Assembly (NCBI RefSeq): GCF_010548305.1
Contig: NZ_JAAGLV010000009.1
Location: forward strand, 272,851-336,850
Origin: Streptomyces sp. SID13031
Lineage (GTDB): Bacteria > Actinomycetota > Actinomycetes > Propionibacteriales > Kribbellaceae
Length of the DNA: 64,000 nt
Reading direction: 5' to 3'
A program made the position numbers and the translations under genes. Positions 25,515-33,747 of the stretch are shown here, one piece after another. Below the pieces are notes generated by a model. It ran no database searches. It worked only from the letters and a program-made list of their open reading frames with translations, and had not been told where the DNA came from. Each line of letters opens with the position of its first letter. Position 1 is the stretch's first letter.

Positions 25515-26414
25515 ATGATCGTCGAAGCAACCGGCCTGCGGAAGTCGTACGGGCCGACCGCGGTACTGCGAGGGATAGACCTAGACGTGGAGGAAGGGTC
25601 CGTACTAGCGCTGCTCGGCCCGAACGGAGCAGGCAAGACCACCATCGTGCGGATCCTGACGACGCTGACCCGGCCGGACGCCGGCACAGCGGCGATCGCC
25701 GGGTACGACGTGGTGCGCGAACCCACGAAGGCCCGTGGCGTGATCAGCCTGACCGGCCAGTACGCCGCCGTCGACGACAACCAGACCGGCCGGGAGAACC
25801 TCGTCATGGTCGGCCGGCTGATGCACCTGGGCAGGAGCGCGGCGGCCAGGCGCGCGGACGAGTTGCTCGAGCGGTTCGAGTTGACCGCGGCGATGAACCG
25901 ACGCGCCAAGACCTATTCGGGCGGCATGATGCGCCGCCTGGATCTCGCGATGAGCTTGATCGCCCGGCCGCGGGTGATCTTCCTCGACGAGCCGACCACC
26001 GGGCTCGATCCGGCCAGCCGGCTGACAATGTGGGACGCGATCGGTCAACTGGTCCGGGACGGGACGACGATCCTGCTCACCACCCAATACCTCGAGGAAG
26101 CGGACCGCCTCGCCGACCGGATCGTGTTGCTCGACGGTGGCCGGATCACCGCGGCAGGCACGGCCGACGCACTCAAGAGCCAGGTCGGTGGTGAGCGCAT
26201 CGAACTCCACTTCGCTGACGAGCCCACGGCGCGTCAGGCAACCGAATTGCTCGGCGGACTCACCGTCGGACGGCTGGTCAATCTGCCGTCCGACGGTTCG
26301 GCCGGTCACCTACTTCACGTTCTGGATCAACTCAGAGACCAAGACCTGAATCCGGAACGGGTGTCCTCTCATCGCCCGACGCTCGACGACGTCTTCCTGA
26401 CGTTGACCGCATGA
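25515..26414 (+). CDS. ABC exporter ATP-binding protein (DrrA-like)
   Basis: 299 residues. Walker A GPNGAGKTT, Q-loop LTGQYAAVDDNQTGRENL, signature YSGGMMRRLD, Walker B VIFLDEPTTGLD and switch His in LTTQYLEEADRL. The DrrA/CcmA-like length and the C-terminal extension (about 220-299) fit the daunorubicin-resistance type of drug exporter. GGGGAG lies before the ATG. Its TGA overlaps the ATG of the permease by 4 bases. Regulated in all likelihood by the divergent TetR; the exported compound is unknown. Confidence 0.95.
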   Translation: MIVEATGLRKSYGPTAVLRGIDLDVEEGSVLALLGPNGAGKTTIVRILTTLTRPDAGTAAIAGYDVVREPTKARGVISLTGQYAAVDDNQTGRENLVMVGRLMHLGRSAAARRADELLERFELTAAMNRRAKTYSGGMMRRLDLAMSLIARPRVIFLDEPTTGLDPASRLTMWDAIGQLVRDGTTILLTTQYLEEADRLADRIVLLDGGRITAAGTADALKSQVGGERIELHFADEPTARQATELLGGLTVGRLVNLPSDGSAGHLLHVLDQLRDQDLNPERVSSHRPTLDDVFLTLTA

Positions 26415-27187
26415 GCGCCCACGAGGGCTTCGCCGCCGCGGTCAGCGACGTGACGACGATGGTCGAACGGAGCGTCCGGTTGAGCCGGCGCAACGTGGAC
26501 ACGTTGTTCGTGTCGATCCTCTTGCCGCTGCTGATGATGGCGCTGTTCGTCTACGTCTTCGGCGGCGCGATCGACACCGGTACGCAGTACATCAACTATG
26601 TCGTGCCGGGCATCCTGCTGCTGACGACCGGGTACGGCGCCGCGAGCACCGCGATGGCCGTCGCCGACGACATGACCACGGGGATGATCGACCGGTTGCG
26701 CTCGCTTCCGATCCGGAGTTTCGCAGTACTGACCGGGCACGTCGCGGCGAGTGTCGCCCGCAACGCGGTCTCGACCACGATCGTCATCCTCGCCTCGCTC
26801 GCGATGGGGTTCCGGCCGAACGCCGGCCTGGTCGACTGGCTCGCGGCGATCGGCCTGCTGCTGCTCTACGTGATCGCGCTGTCCTGGCTCGCCGCCGCGC
26901 TCGGCGTGATTGCGAAGTCGGTCGAGTCGGCCAGCGCGCTGAGCTTCTTCATGTTGTTCCTGCCGTATCTGAGCAGCGCGTTCGTCCGTACGGAGACGAT
27001 GCCGGGCTTCTTGCAACCGATCAGCAGGCACCAGCCGATCACGCCGGTGATCGAGGCCGTCCGTAGTTTCCTCACCGGTACGCCGCTAGGCTCGAGCGGC
27101 TGGATCGCATTGACCTGGTGCGGCGGTCTGCTCGTCTTCTCGACAGGTCTCGCGACCGTCCTGTATCGCCGCCGGACGACGCGATGA
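26411..27187 (+). CDS. ABC-2 type exporter permease (DrrB-like)
   Basis: 258 residues with six hydrophobic segments (for example LFVSILLPLLMMALFVYVF, IGLLLLYVIALSWLAAALGVI). ABC-2 permease signature PGFLQPISRHQPITPVIEAVR near the end, as in DrrB. Together with the preceding ATPase it forms an inner-membrane exporter. Its N terminus begins in the cytosol (VERSVRLSRRNVDTLFV). No further gene follows in the operon; 148 bases separate its stop from the 6C-type RNA. Confidence 0.93.
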   Translation: MSAHEGFAAAVSDVTTMVERSVRLSRRNVDTLFVSILLPLLMMALFVYVFGGAIDTGTQYINYVVPGILLLTTGYGAASTAMAVADDMTTGMIDRLRSLPIRSFAVLTGHVAASVARNAVSTTIVILASLAMGFRPNAGLVDWLAAIGLLLLYVIALSWLAAALGVIAKSVESASALSFFMLFLPYLSSAFVRTETMPGFLQPISRHQPITPVIEAVRSFLTGTPLGSSGWIALTWCGGLLVFSTGLATVLYRRRTTR

Positions 27188-27329
27188 CGACTTGCCGAGG
27201 ACTCGACCGAACCAGGCGCTGAAAGTGCCCGCCGATCGACCGTTGGGCGCACAGTTCGAACCGCTCAGCGGACGGTGTTTCAAGAATCGCCGAATCGCTG
27301 CGACCCTGACCCCCGATCGGGGATAAATT

Positions 27330-27415
27330 CGAGATCCCCCCACGTGTGGAGGTCCCACTCCCCCCGGGACCCGCACGGACGAGTGCCCCGATCATCGATC
27401 GGGGCATTCGTTTTT
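27330..27415 (+). ncRNA. 6C-type small RNA
   Basis: Two runs of exactly six C (27336-27341 and 27360-27365) lie 24 bases apart; the second sits in the loop of a perfect GGTCCC/GGGACC stem (27351-27356 with 27366-27371). A strong terminator hairpin and T tract follow at once. This matches the actinobacterial 6C RNA motif: two stem-loops with six-C loops, then a terminator. A TAAATT -10-like box at 27324-27329 suggests a start close to 27330-27336. In mycobacteria the C-rich loops pair with G-rich sites of target mRNAs. The exact 5' end is uncertain. Confidence 0.72.
27384..27415 (+). terminator. Intrinsic terminator of the 6C-type RNA
   Basis: TGCCCCGATC (27384-27393) and GATCGGGGCA (27397-27406) make a perfect 10-bp stem with a three-base loop, followed by TTCGTTTTT. 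This is the most canonical rho-independent terminator in the window. Confidence 0.88.
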
Positions 27416-27524
27416 ACCCGGCTCTTACGGTCGCGCGAAAAAACTCTTCGGTGGGTGTCTAAATCCTTGGTCTTGAATCGACGTATCTGTGAAGGCAGGA
27501 ACAGAGACCGAGGAGAGGGTCAGG

Positions 27525-27719
27525 ATGTCCGAGAACAGTGCGCAACAGATGATCGTCACCATGCTGGCCGAGGGAAACCCGGTCTGGTACGTCGCCGCCA
27601 TGGTCAACATGCGCAGCCACGACGTGTACGTGATCGGCAAGGCCGCCGGCTACCCCGACCGGACCAAGCTGCGCCGCACGGTCTGGGCCCGCAAACAAGC
27701 CCAGCACCTCGCCGCCTGA
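27525..27719 (+). CDS. Small HTH-like protein (64 aa)
   Basis: Starts at ATG 27525 with GAGGAGAGGGTCAGG just before it. The sequence (MLAEGNPVWYVAAMVNMRSHDVYVIGKAAGYPDRTKLRRTVW) could fold as a short helix-turn-helix: an AEG.PVWYVA helix, then a VYVIGKAAGYP recognition-like helix and a basic end. Basic, soluble, no signal. Stands alone 110 bases after the 6C-type RNA. Similar small proteins are common and unstudied in actinobacteria. DNA binding is inferred. Confidence 0.65.
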   Translation: MSENSAQQMIVTMLAEGNPVWYVAAMVNMRSHDVYVIGKAAGYPDRTKLRRTVWARKQAQHLAA

Positions 27720-27826
27720 ACAGCCCTTCGCCGGAACCCGATCACAGCGGCCAGCCGGCCGTCCGACTGATCGCCGGCGTCCCCACCGCCACCAGCTACT
27801 GGACCTGGATCAACTCCGGCTGATCG

Positions 27827-28666
27827 TCAGCGCTTCGGGGTTTCGATCAAAGCTCCGAAGAAACGTTCGACGGCAGGAAGGATCTGGGAACCGCGGTGGG
27901 CGACGCCGGGGACCAATTCGAAGGTGACGTTCAGATCGTGGGCGCGATAGTTGGCTTCCAGGGTTCGGAGGCGTTCGATCCGGGTGCGGCCGGTCTTCTC
28001 GACGCCGTCCATCCAGTTCGATTCGCCGGGGTTGTTGATCTCCCAGGTCTCGACGTCGTCCGACCCGACGACCAGCTGGATCGGTACCCGGCGCAGCGCG
28101 TCCTCGTCGATGCGCTGGCCGAACTTCTCCTCGAAACCCTTCGTTCCCAGCCACCAGGGCAGGGTCTCGTCCAGCTCTGTGATCCGTCCGGGTGCGCCGA
28201 TCGAGCAGGCCGCGAGGCGATCGGGATGCAGGTAGAGGAAGCGATGGGTGAACTGCCCGCCACCCGAGAAGCCGTGCAGGTAGAACTTCTCCTTCTCGAC
28301 CGGGAACCGCTCCGCCACCTCGTCGACGATCGCGAGCAGCATCTCGTCGAAGCGGATCCCCTGGTACTCGATGAACTTGAAGTTGTGCAGATCCGTCGGA
28401 TCGACCAGCCCGGCCGGGAACGTCGGCGTCAGCACCACCACGCCGTACTTCTCGGCGAACGGTTTGAGATGCGTGCGGTAGGTCATCGCCGTCCGCGCGG
28501 TGCCATGCTGCACGACGACGAGTGGAGCCTTCTCGTCATCGCGGAGCCGATTCGGCACGTACAGGCAGTAGTGCAGCCGCGGGTCGACCTGAGCAGCGAA
28601 GGTCGGGATCGATCCGCGCTGGTAGAACTGTGCGGTCGACTGGGTGGAGGGTTCGGTCAGGGCCAT
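27827..28666 (-). CDS. Alpha/beta hydrolase, dienelactone/PHB-depolymerase-like
   Basis: 279 residues from the ATG at 28666, preceded by AAGGAC in the end of the ATPase gene; the first codons are MALTEPSTQ. Features are an oxyanion segment VVVQHGTARTAMTYR, the nucleophile elbow GFSGGGQF (Ser in HGFSGGG), an acid in VVGSDDVETW and the late His in VPGVAHRG. The fold is close to LpqC/polyhydroxybutyrate depolymerase-type esterases but there is no signal peptide, so it acts in the cytosol, presumably on an imported ester or amide. Last gene of the peptide-transporter operon. Confidence 0.88.
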   Translation of the reverse strand: MALTEPSTQSTAQFYQRGSIPTFAAQVDPRLHYCLYVPNRLRDDEKAPLVVVQHGTARTAMTYRTHLKPFAEKYGVVVLTPTFPAGLVDPTDLHNFKFIEYQGIRFDEMLLAIVDEVAERFPVEKEKFYLHGFSGGGQFTHRFLYLHPDRLAACSIGAPGRITELDETLPWWLGTKGFEEKFGQRIDEDALRRVPIQLVVGSDDVETWEINNPGESNWMDGVEKTGRTRIERLRTLEANYRAHDLNVTFELVPGVAHRGSQILPAVERFFGALIETPKR

Positions 28667-28677
28667 ATATCTGTCCT

Positions 28678-29508
28678 TCACTGAGTTCCGGCGAATGCTG
28701 CGCGCAGCTCGGCGACGCGTTCCGGCTGCCGGCCGGGTCCGGGCGCGGAGGAGAGCAGCATCTGGGTGTAGGGGTGCTGGGGCCGCCGCAGGATCTCGGC
28801 GGTGGCGTTCTGCTCGACGTCATGCCCCTGGTACATCACCAGGATCCGGTCGGTCACCTCGCCGACGACCGCGAGATCGTGGCTGACGAAGACCAGCGAG
28901 ATGCCGACCGACGCCCGGATGTCGTTGAGCAAGGCAAGGATCTTCGCCTGCACCGAGACGTCCAGCGCGGAGACCGCCTCATCGAGCACGAGTACCTGAG
29001 GCCGTACTGCGAGCGCTCGCGCGATCGCGACTCGTTGCCGTTGGCCACCACTCAGCTCGTGGGGCAAAGACCCGGCAAGCTTCGACGCCAGCCCGACCTG
29101 GTCGAGCAGCCGCCCGATCTCGGCAACTGTCTCGGGCTTCGACAGCTCCGGCCGATGCCGGCGGAGCACGTCGCGCAGGCACGACTCGACGCTGAGCCGG
29201 CGATCGAGCGAGGTGTACGGATCCTGGAAGACCATCTGGATCGCGCGGGCCCGCTGGAGCCGCGCGGACTTACCCCGACGACTTTCATGGATGGCTTGAT
29301 CATCGACTAGAACCAAGCCGTCGTCGGGCCGGGCGAGCCCGACCAGCATCCGCGCGACCGTCGTCTTGCCCGACCCGGACTCACCGACGACACCGAGCGA
29401 TCCGCCCGCCTCGACCGCGAAGGAGATCTTGCTCGCGGCAACCACCGCGGGCCCACCGCGCCGGCCCGGATAGGTCTTGCTCAACTCGGTCACCCGCAGA
29501 ACGCTCAC
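28678..29508 (-). CDS. Peptide-type ABC transporter ATPase (DppF/OppF-like)
   Basis: 276 residues. Walker A GESGSGKTT, Q-loop MVFQDPYTSLD, signature ELSGGQRQRVAIARAL, Walker B VLVLDEAVSALD and H-loop FVSHDLAV, all intact. The ending HPYTQMLLSSAPG is the oligopeptide-family C-terminal motif. Together with the next ATPase, it drives import by the two permeases. Its ATG overlaps the stop of the DppD-like gene (ATGA). Confidence 0.95.
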   Translation of the reverse strand: MSVLRVTELSKTYPGRRGGPAVVAASKISFAVEAGGSLGVVGESGSGKTTVARMLVGLARPDDGLVLVDDQAIHESRRGKSARLQRARAIQMVFQDPYTSLDRRLSVESCLRDVLRRHRPELSKPETVAEIGRLLDQVGLASKLAGSLPHELSGGQRQRVAIARALAVRPQVLVLDEAVSALDVSVQAKILALLNDIRASVGISLVFVSHDLAVVGEVTDRILVMYQGHDVEQNATAEILRRPQHPYTQMLLSSAPGPGRQPERVAELRAAFAGTQ

Positions 29509-30311
29509 GGCTGAACCTCCAACTCACGATCGGGCTCACGGTCAGGAAGTCGCGGTACTGCGTCCGCCAGCGCCCGGGTGTACTCGTTGGCCGGGTTCTC
29601 GAAGATCGTCGCTCCGGGCTGCTCGTCCACGATCACCCCATCGCGCATGACGTAGACGCGATCGCAGTACGCCGCCGCCAGGTGCAGGTCATGCGTGATG
29701 AACAGCACCCCGAGCTCACGCTGCGCCCGCAACCGGCGCAGCAACGCCAGTACTTCGGCCTGCGTCGTCACGTCGAGCGCACTGGTCGCCTCATCGGCCA
29801 GCAGCAACTGCGGGTTGATGCTCAGCGCGGACGCGATCACCACCCGTTGCAACATCCCGCCCGACAGCTGATGCGGGTAGAGCTTCAGCAGCCGCTCGGG
29901 ATCCTTCAACCCCACCTCGGCGAACAGCTCCACGATCTTGCTCCGGGCAACCTTCTTCGCCACGCCATGGACATGCACCAGGCGTTCGGTTGCCGAGTCG
30001 CCGATTCGACGGACCGGATTGAGCGCAGTACGGGGTGCCTGGAAGATCATCGCGGCTTCGTTCGCGCGGATCCGTTGCACCTCGGCCGGGCCGGCGGACA
30101 GGATGTCCGAGCCGCAGACGGTGACCGATCCAGTGGTTGTTGCATCGTCTGGAAAAAGTTTCAAAGCGGCCCGGGCGGTGGTGGACTTACCGGAGCCCGA
30201 TTCGCCGACCAGCCCGACGGTCTCGCCTACTCCGACCTGCAGGGAGATACCGCGCAGGATCTCCGTCGACGGCACCCGCAAGGTCAGGTCTTCGATATCG
30301 AGGAGCATCAA
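29505..30311 (-). CDS. Peptide-type ABC transporter ATPase (DppD/OppD-like)
   Basis: 268 residues. Walker A GESGSGKST, Q-loop MIFQAPRTALNPVRRIGD, signature QLSGGMLQRVVIASAL, Walker B LLLADEATSALD and H-loop FITHDLHLA. The Q-loop and EYTRALADAVP tail fit DppD. Shorter than DppD of enteric bacteria because it lacks the C-terminal Cys-rich 4Fe-4S-like extension. Starts one base after the upstream permease stop. Confidence 0.95.
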   Translation of the reverse strand: MMLLDIEDLTLRVPSTEILRGISLQVGVGETVGLVGESGSGKSTTARAALKLFPDDATTTGSVTVCGSDILSAGPAEVQRIRANEAAMIFQAPRTALNPVRRIGDSATERLVHVHGVAKKVARSKIVELFAEVGLKDPERLLKLYPHQLSGGMLQRVVIASALSINPQLLLADEATSALDVTTQAEVLALLRRLRAQRELGVLFITHDLHLAAAYCDRVYVMRDGVIVDEQPGATIFENPANEYTRALADAVPRLPDREPDRELEVQP

Positions 30312-30312
30312 G

Positions 30313-31167
30313 TCACTTCCTCACGGCGAGCTTGTCGGACAGCCGGACGCCGACCACGTTCGTCGCGACGACGACGATCGCGATGGTGAGACCGGGGATC
30401 AGGGCCGGACCGACGATGCCCTGGATGACACCTGTGCGACCCTCCTGAACCATCAGTCCCCATTCGGAGCTCGGCGGTTGCGAGCCGAAGCCGAGGAAGT
30501 TCAGCGACGCGAGACTCATCAGGCCTTCACCAAAGAGAACAACTAAGTACCCGACCAAAGTCGGCAGCAGGTTCGGCAGCAGATATCGGAGGCAGAGCAT
30601 GAATCCACCGACCCCCTGCAGCCGGTACGCGTCGACGTACGGCCGGGTGATCTCCTCCAGCGCGATCGACCGGGTGAACTTGGCGATCGCCGGCGCGTAG
30701 GCGAGCGCCATCCCTAGTACCGAGGTCAGCTGGCCGCGGTCGAACACGGCGATCACGAGCACGACGAACAGCAGTCCCGGGAACGCGAACATGACATCGG
30801 TAACCCGGCTGAGCGCCGTGTCGACCCAGCCTCGATGCCACGCGGCCGTCACCCCGATCAGTACGCCGAGCACGGTCGCCACTGCGAGCAACGCGATCGC
30901 ACCGAGCAGGCTCGGCCGTGCGCCGTGGATGATCCGGGAGAGCAGGTCGCGGCCGAGCTGGTCGGTACCGAGCCAGTGCGACGAGCTCGGCGACTGCCAG
31001 AGCGTGCTGAAGTCGGTCTGCGACGGCGAGTACGGCGACACCCAGGATGCGAACACGGCGGCGATCACGGCCAGCGCGAGGACTCCGACGCTGAGGTAGA
31101 ACGGCCACTCGGTCCGGCGGCGGATCGCCAACGTGCCGGCGACGGGTGCGGACAGGTCGAGGGTCAT
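30313..31167 (-). CDS. Peptide-type ABC transporter permease (DppC-like)
   Basis: 284 residues from ATG 31167 with GAGGAG upstream; this ATG overlaps the DppB-like stop by 4 bases. An N-terminal membrane segment (FYLSVGVLALAVIAAVFASWV), the family motif LGTDQLGRDLLSRIIHGAR, and five more segments. The EAA loop is SIALEEITRPYVDAYRLQGVGG, which contacts the ATPases. The family imports di- and oligopeptides, nickel and other compounds, so the cargo cannot be read from this subunit. Confidence 0.94.
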   Translation of the reverse strand: MTLDLSAPVAGTLAIRRRTEWPFYLSVGVLALAVIAAVFASWVSPYSPSQTDFSTLWQSPSSSHWLGTDQLGRDLLSRIIHGARPSLLGAIALLAVATVLGVLIGVTAAWHRGWVDTALSRVTDVMFAFPGLLFVVLVIAVFDRGQLTSVLGMALAYAPAIAKFTRSIALEEITRPYVDAYRLQGVGGFMLCLRYLLPNLLPTLVGYLVVLFGEGLMSLASLNFLGFGSQPPSSEWGLMVQEGRTGVIQGIVGPALIPGLTIAIVVVATNVVGVRLSDKLAVRK

Positions 31168-32111
31168 GCGGATCTCCTCGCCAGAACTCTTGCGTCGAGC
31201 AACGGATAGATCAGGTCGATGATCACGGTGACGGCCATGTAGGCGATCACCATGTAGAGCAGGATCGCTTGCACGACAGGGAAGTCGTGGGTGTTGATTG
31301 CCTCCACCAACAGACTGCCGATGCCATTCAGGCCGAACATGCCCTCGACAACCACAGTCCCCGCGAGCATGCCGGCCAGGATCAGCCCGCACATAGTGAT
31401 GACCGGGCCGAGTGAGTTGCGCAGGACGTGCCGCAGTACGGTCTGCCGGGACTTCAGGCCGTAGCTGCGGACCGCCTCGACGTGATCGAGACTCTGTTGC
31501 TCGACCATCGTCTGCCTCGTCACCCGGCTGACCACCGCGATCGCGCCGAGCGCCAGCGCGATCGCGGGCAGCGTCAGGTGCTGGATCCGGCCGAAGAAGC
31601 CCTCCCCCGGACCGGACACCGCGAACCAGCGCAGCTTCACGGCAAAGATCGAGATCAAAACCACGGCGACGACGAAGTTCGGGATCGAGGTCGCGAACGT
31701 CGTCACGCCGGTGATCAACGCGTCCACCGCGGTCCCCCGGCGCAGCGCGGAGACGATACCGAGGAACACCCCGATCACGATGAACAGCACGCCGGCGTAG
31801 GCGACCAGCGACAGCGTCACCGGCAGCCGGGTACCGAGCAGGGACGTCACCGGCTGCTGATAGACGAAGGACGAGCCGAAATCACCGTGCAGCAGGTCCT
31901 TCGCCCAGATCAGGTACTGCGTGATGAACGGCTGATCCAAGTGGTACTCCGCGCGCACCGCGGCGATCCGCTCGGGCGTCATGTTCTCCGGGTTGCCGAT
32001 CAGGAACGCGACCGGGTCGCCGGGGGCCGCGTACATCCCCGCGAAGATCACGAACGAACTGATCACCAGCGTGAGCACCATGGCGCCCAATCGCCGCAGT
32101 AGCGCGAACAT
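31164..32111 (-). CDS. Peptide-type ABC transporter permease (DppB-like)
   Basis: 315 residues with six membrane segments. The first segment LGAMVLTLVISSFVIFAGM, the periplasmic loop APGDPVAFLIGNPENMTPERIAAVRAEYHLDQP and the EAA loop with GLKSRQTVLRHVLRNSLGPVIT are typical of DppB/OppB. It forms the membrane pore with the DppC-like subunit. Stop and start codons of neighbouring genes overlap or nearly touch, so the transporter is one transcript. Confidence 0.95.
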   Translation of the reverse strand: MFALLRRLGAMVLTLVISSFVIFAGMYAAPGDPVAFLIGNPENMTPERIAAVRAEYHLDQPFITQYLIWAKDLLHGDFGSSFVYQQPVTSLLGTRLPVTLSLVAYAGVLFIVIGVFLGIVSALRRGTAVDALITGVTTFATSIPNFVVAVVLISIFAVKLRWFAVSGPGEGFFGRIQHLTLPAIALALGAIAVVSRVTRQTMVEQQSLDHVEAVRSYGLKSRQTVLRHVLRNSLGPVITMCGLILAGMLAGTVVVEGMFGLNGIGSLLVEAINTHDFPVVQAILLYMVIAYMAVTVIIDLIYPLLDARVLARRSA

Positions 32112-32115
32112 TGCC

Positions 32116-33735
32116 TTAGGCCCCCTTCGTGCCGAGGTCGGCTGCCCAGGGGTAGTACCGGTAACAGCCGCTGGCCGGTACGCCGGTCACCTTGGTCGAG
32201 AGGGCCACCGTGCTCGGGCTCTGGACGACCGGGATCCACGGCATCGCGTCGGCCCAGCGCTTGGCCAGGTCGATCGCGATCGTCGCCCGCTCGGCGTCGT
32301 CGAGCGCCGCACGCCCTTTGTTCACGAGTTCGTCGTAAGACTTGTCCTTGAGCAGCCACTGCACCGTCGAGGTGCTCGCGCCGTTCTTGTAGAAGCCGAC
32401 CGGGTCGTTCTTGGAGATGAAGTAGTCGTCGCTGAACAGGTCGGCGGTCTTCCGGACGGCCGGATCGCTCATGTCGTACTGCACGGTCGGGATCTGCGTG
32501 ATGGTCGCCTTCAGGCCGATCTTCTCCGCGGCGTCGACGAGTGCGTTGGCGATCACGTTGCGGACCGGGCTGCCGTCGCTGGCGACGATGATGGGCTGCG
32601 TCTCACCGACCTCGCCGACGAGCTTCTTGGCCGCGTCCAGGTCGGCTTGGGCAGGCTTCGCCGGGATGCCGGGGATCGCGTCGTACGCGGCCTGGAACTT
32701 CGCCTTCTCGTAGCCCCAGGCGCCGGATCCGACGGGCTCTTTCCAGGCTTGCCCGAGGCCCGAGAGTGCAGCCTTCGCGATGCCCTCGCGGTCGAGCGCC
32801 AAGGCGAGTGCCTTGCGCAACCGGACGTCCTTCAGGCCGCCGCGTTCGGTCGCCATCAGGCTCCAGACCCTGGTGTCCGGGCCCTGGCTGACCGTGGTCA
32901 CCGAGCCGCCCGCCAACTGGGTCGCCGAGGAGAGGTTCTCCAGGTACGACCCGGTGGCCGCCCCGGTGACGAGGGAGTTGACGATGACGTCGTCGCTGCC
33001 CCACTTGAAGGTGATCTGGTCGGTCTTGGCCGCCTTCGCGCTGTTCCAGTACTGCGCTGCCTTGGTCAGCACGATCTGCTTGCCGGCGGCCCATTCCTTC
33101 AGCTCGAACGGGCCCGAGCACGCGTCCTTGCCGTCCGGCGTACCGAACTTCTTGCCCTGGGCCTCGATCCCCTGCTTGCTGAACACGACGCCGGCGTCAC
33201 CGGCGATCGCCTCCAGGAAGACGGCATCGGGCTGCTTGAACTTCACCGTGATCTCGTTCGGGCCGGTCTTCGCGACGCCGGTCACGTTGACGTACTCGTC
33301 GGACTCGGACGCGCCCTCGGCGGAGTGCCGTTGCAGGCTGTAGAGCACGTCGTCCGCGGTCAGCGGCGTACCGTCGTGGAACTTCACGCCTTGGCGGATG
33401 GTGAAGACCAAGCTGGTCTTGTCCTTCCAGGCGTACTTCTCGGCCAGGCCGGGCTTCAGCGTCAGATCCGGTTGCAGCTGGAGCAACCGTTCGCAGACGT
33501 TGGCCATGATCAGGTCGCTCTGCGAGTTCGCCGCGTCGGCGTCCAGGTCGAGCGAGCGGGGTTCCTTGGTCATGAACCAGGTCGCCTGGTCGAGCTGACC
33601 GGCCGCGGCCGGCGTGCTGTCGACGAGCTTGACCTGGTCGAGGGCCGGCGACTGGCCCGTGTTCTTGCCGTCACCGCAGCCGGCGACGAAGACCATGCCG
33701 AGGGCAACTGACGCCGTGAGCTTCTTGGCGTGCAT
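32116..33735 (-). CDS. Substrate-binding lipoprotein of peptide-type ABC transporter (SBP family 5)
   Basis: 539 residues. Lipoprotein signal MHAKKLTASVALGMVFVAGC with the lipid-bound Cys at residue 20. The family 5 core has the segments LQPDLTLKPGLAEKYAWKD, FTIRQGVKFHDGTPLTADDVLYSLQR and VRKTADLFSDDYF. Found 4 bases before the DppB-like start. Binds the cargo outside the membrane. The N terminus TWFMTKEPRSLDLDADAANSQSD resembles the SBP type seen beside C45 hydrolases, but the ligand is unknown. AGGAGT lies about 9 bases before the ATG. Confidence 0.94.
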   Translation of the reverse strand: MHAKKLTASVALGMVFVAGCGDGKNTGQSPALDQVKLVDSTPAAAGQLDQATWFMTKEPRSLDLDADAANSQSDLIMANVCERLLQLQPDLTLKPGLAEKYAWKDKTSLVFTIRQGVKFHDGTPLTADDVLYSLQRHSAEGASESDEYVNVTGVAKTGPNEITVKFKQPDAVFLEAIAGDAGVVFSKQGIEAQGKKFGTPDGKDACSGPFELKEWAAGKQIVLTKAAQYWNSAKAAKTDQITFKWGSDDVIVNSLVTGAATGSYLENLSSATQLAGGSVTTVSQGPDTRVWSLMATERGGLKDVRLRKALALALDREGIAKAALSGLGQAWKEPVGSGAWGYEKAKFQAAYDAIPGIPAKPAQADLDAAKKLVGEVGETQPIIVASDGSPVRNVIANALVDAAEKIGLKATITQIPTVQYDMSDPAVRKTADLFSDDYFISKNDPVGFYKNGASTSTVQWLLKDKSYDELVNKGRAALDDAERATIAIDLAKRWADAMPWIPVVQSPSTVALSTKVTGVPASGCYRYYPWAADLGTKGA

Positions 33736-33747
33736 GTGGGGGTACTC

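Noticed and set aside
31981..33711. 576-codon plus-strand open frame opposite the binding-protein gene
   Set aside because: Antisense to a clear family 5 lipoprotein and part of the permease gene; product is rich in Arg, Gly, Val and Asp, as expected from a GC-rich shadow.
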